Assembly: GCF_001641265.1 (NCBI RefSeq)
Contig: NW_020167546.1
Coordinates: 1-64,000, forward strand
Reading direction: 5' to 3'
DNA length: 64,000 bases
DNA from: Pseudogymnoascus destructans
Lineage: Eukaryota > Ascomycota > Leotiomycetes > Thelebolales > Thelebolaceae
Part shown: positions 63,817 to 64,000 of the stretch, piece after piece
Layout of the letters: every line of letters begins with the position of its first letter
Position numbering within the stretch: position 1 is the first letter of the stretch
Notes under the pieces: model-generated
Seen by the model: only the letters and a program-made list of their open reading frames with translations
Database searches by the model: none
What the model was told of the DNA's origin: nothing
Program-made: the position numbers and the translations under genes

Positions 63817-64000
63817 TATATTATATTTTGGTTACAGCGATATACTGGTTATAACGATAGTGAAATGGTGGACAGAATACATCGTTATAACAGGGGTTTG
63901 GCTGTATGGTCTACGAGCGCTATAGCCAGCTGAGCCTAGGCTGTAACGCGGCGGCTTGGCAATTACCACATGAGGTAATGGTCAAGCCGAAAGTCGGTCA

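Larger units (their letters stand above)
61180..63904 (+). mobile_element. Pogo/Fot1-type transposon, second copy, with both ends
   Basis: Terminal inverted repeats CAGTCAAACCCCTGTTATAA (61180 onward) and its near-exact complement ending TTTGGCTG (63904) differ by one base and are bordered by TA on both sides, as expected for a Tc1/mariner-superfamily insertion. Without the internal LTR and its duplicated target it is about 1.8 kb. Confidence 0.95.

Noticed and set aside
1..64000. CRISPR arrays, bacterial operons or ribosome-binding sites
   Set aside because: All repeats are minisatellites, LTRs or terminal repeats, and gene structure is eukaryotic.

Overview
This window looks like the left end of a chromosome from a filamentous ascomycete (Pezizomycotina). 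The C-rich telomere-type strand (CCCTAA units) reads 5'->3' at the left edge. Genes carry short introns of about 40-80 nt with GTAAGT/GTATGT donors and CTAAC branch sites. The gene and transposon repertoire (CFEM protein, chromovirus, pogo/Fot1-type elements, telomere-linked RecQ helicase) also fits. The species cannot be named from sequence alone.

Layout. 1-3480: G-depleted pyrimidine-rich DNA grading into a degenerate tandem array of about 170-bp units. 3511-5469: a frameshifted 2OG-Fe(II) oxygenase-like gene next to six 153-bp minisatellite units. 6311-13736: a 1544-aa telomere-linked helicase (OrsD-type zinc region, tyrosine-recombinase-like region, RecQ helicase) followed by a tandem second copy of only its first two thirds. 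13737-23007: a divergent gene pair, one member a divergent histone H3 (137 aa), the other an unknown gene split by an intact 6999-bp chromovirus. Most introns of both genes carry the same doubled ATTATAGTAATC-type motif. 23601-25300: a decayed GH3 beta-glucosidase with telomeric repeats embedded in it. 25824-30931: two surface or membrane protein genes. 32348-41177: a nested retrotransposon block (degenerate Gypsy element, entered by a solo LTR, itself entered by another solo LTR).

41538-55055 is an ordinary compact euchromatic block: carboxymuconolactone decarboxylase-like protein, V-ATPase proteolipid c (vma3), snu13, maf1, AP-1 sigma (aps1), glutamate-cysteine ligase modifier, bud32, an unknown membrane protein, free methionine-R-sulfoxide reductase and a dienelactone-hydrolase-family protein. 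vma3/snu13 share a divergent promoter. 55821-57114 is a decayed unknown gene. 58053-63904 holds two pogo/Fot1 elements broken by solo LTRs.

The points most worth following up are the subtelomeric H3 variant lacking the K9/S10 positions, the shared intron motif linking it to its divergent neighbour, the textbook -1 frameshift signal with a candidate pseudoknot in the intact chromovirus, the OrsD/recombinase/RecQ fusion, and a 5-nt micro-exon in the sulfoxide reductase gene.
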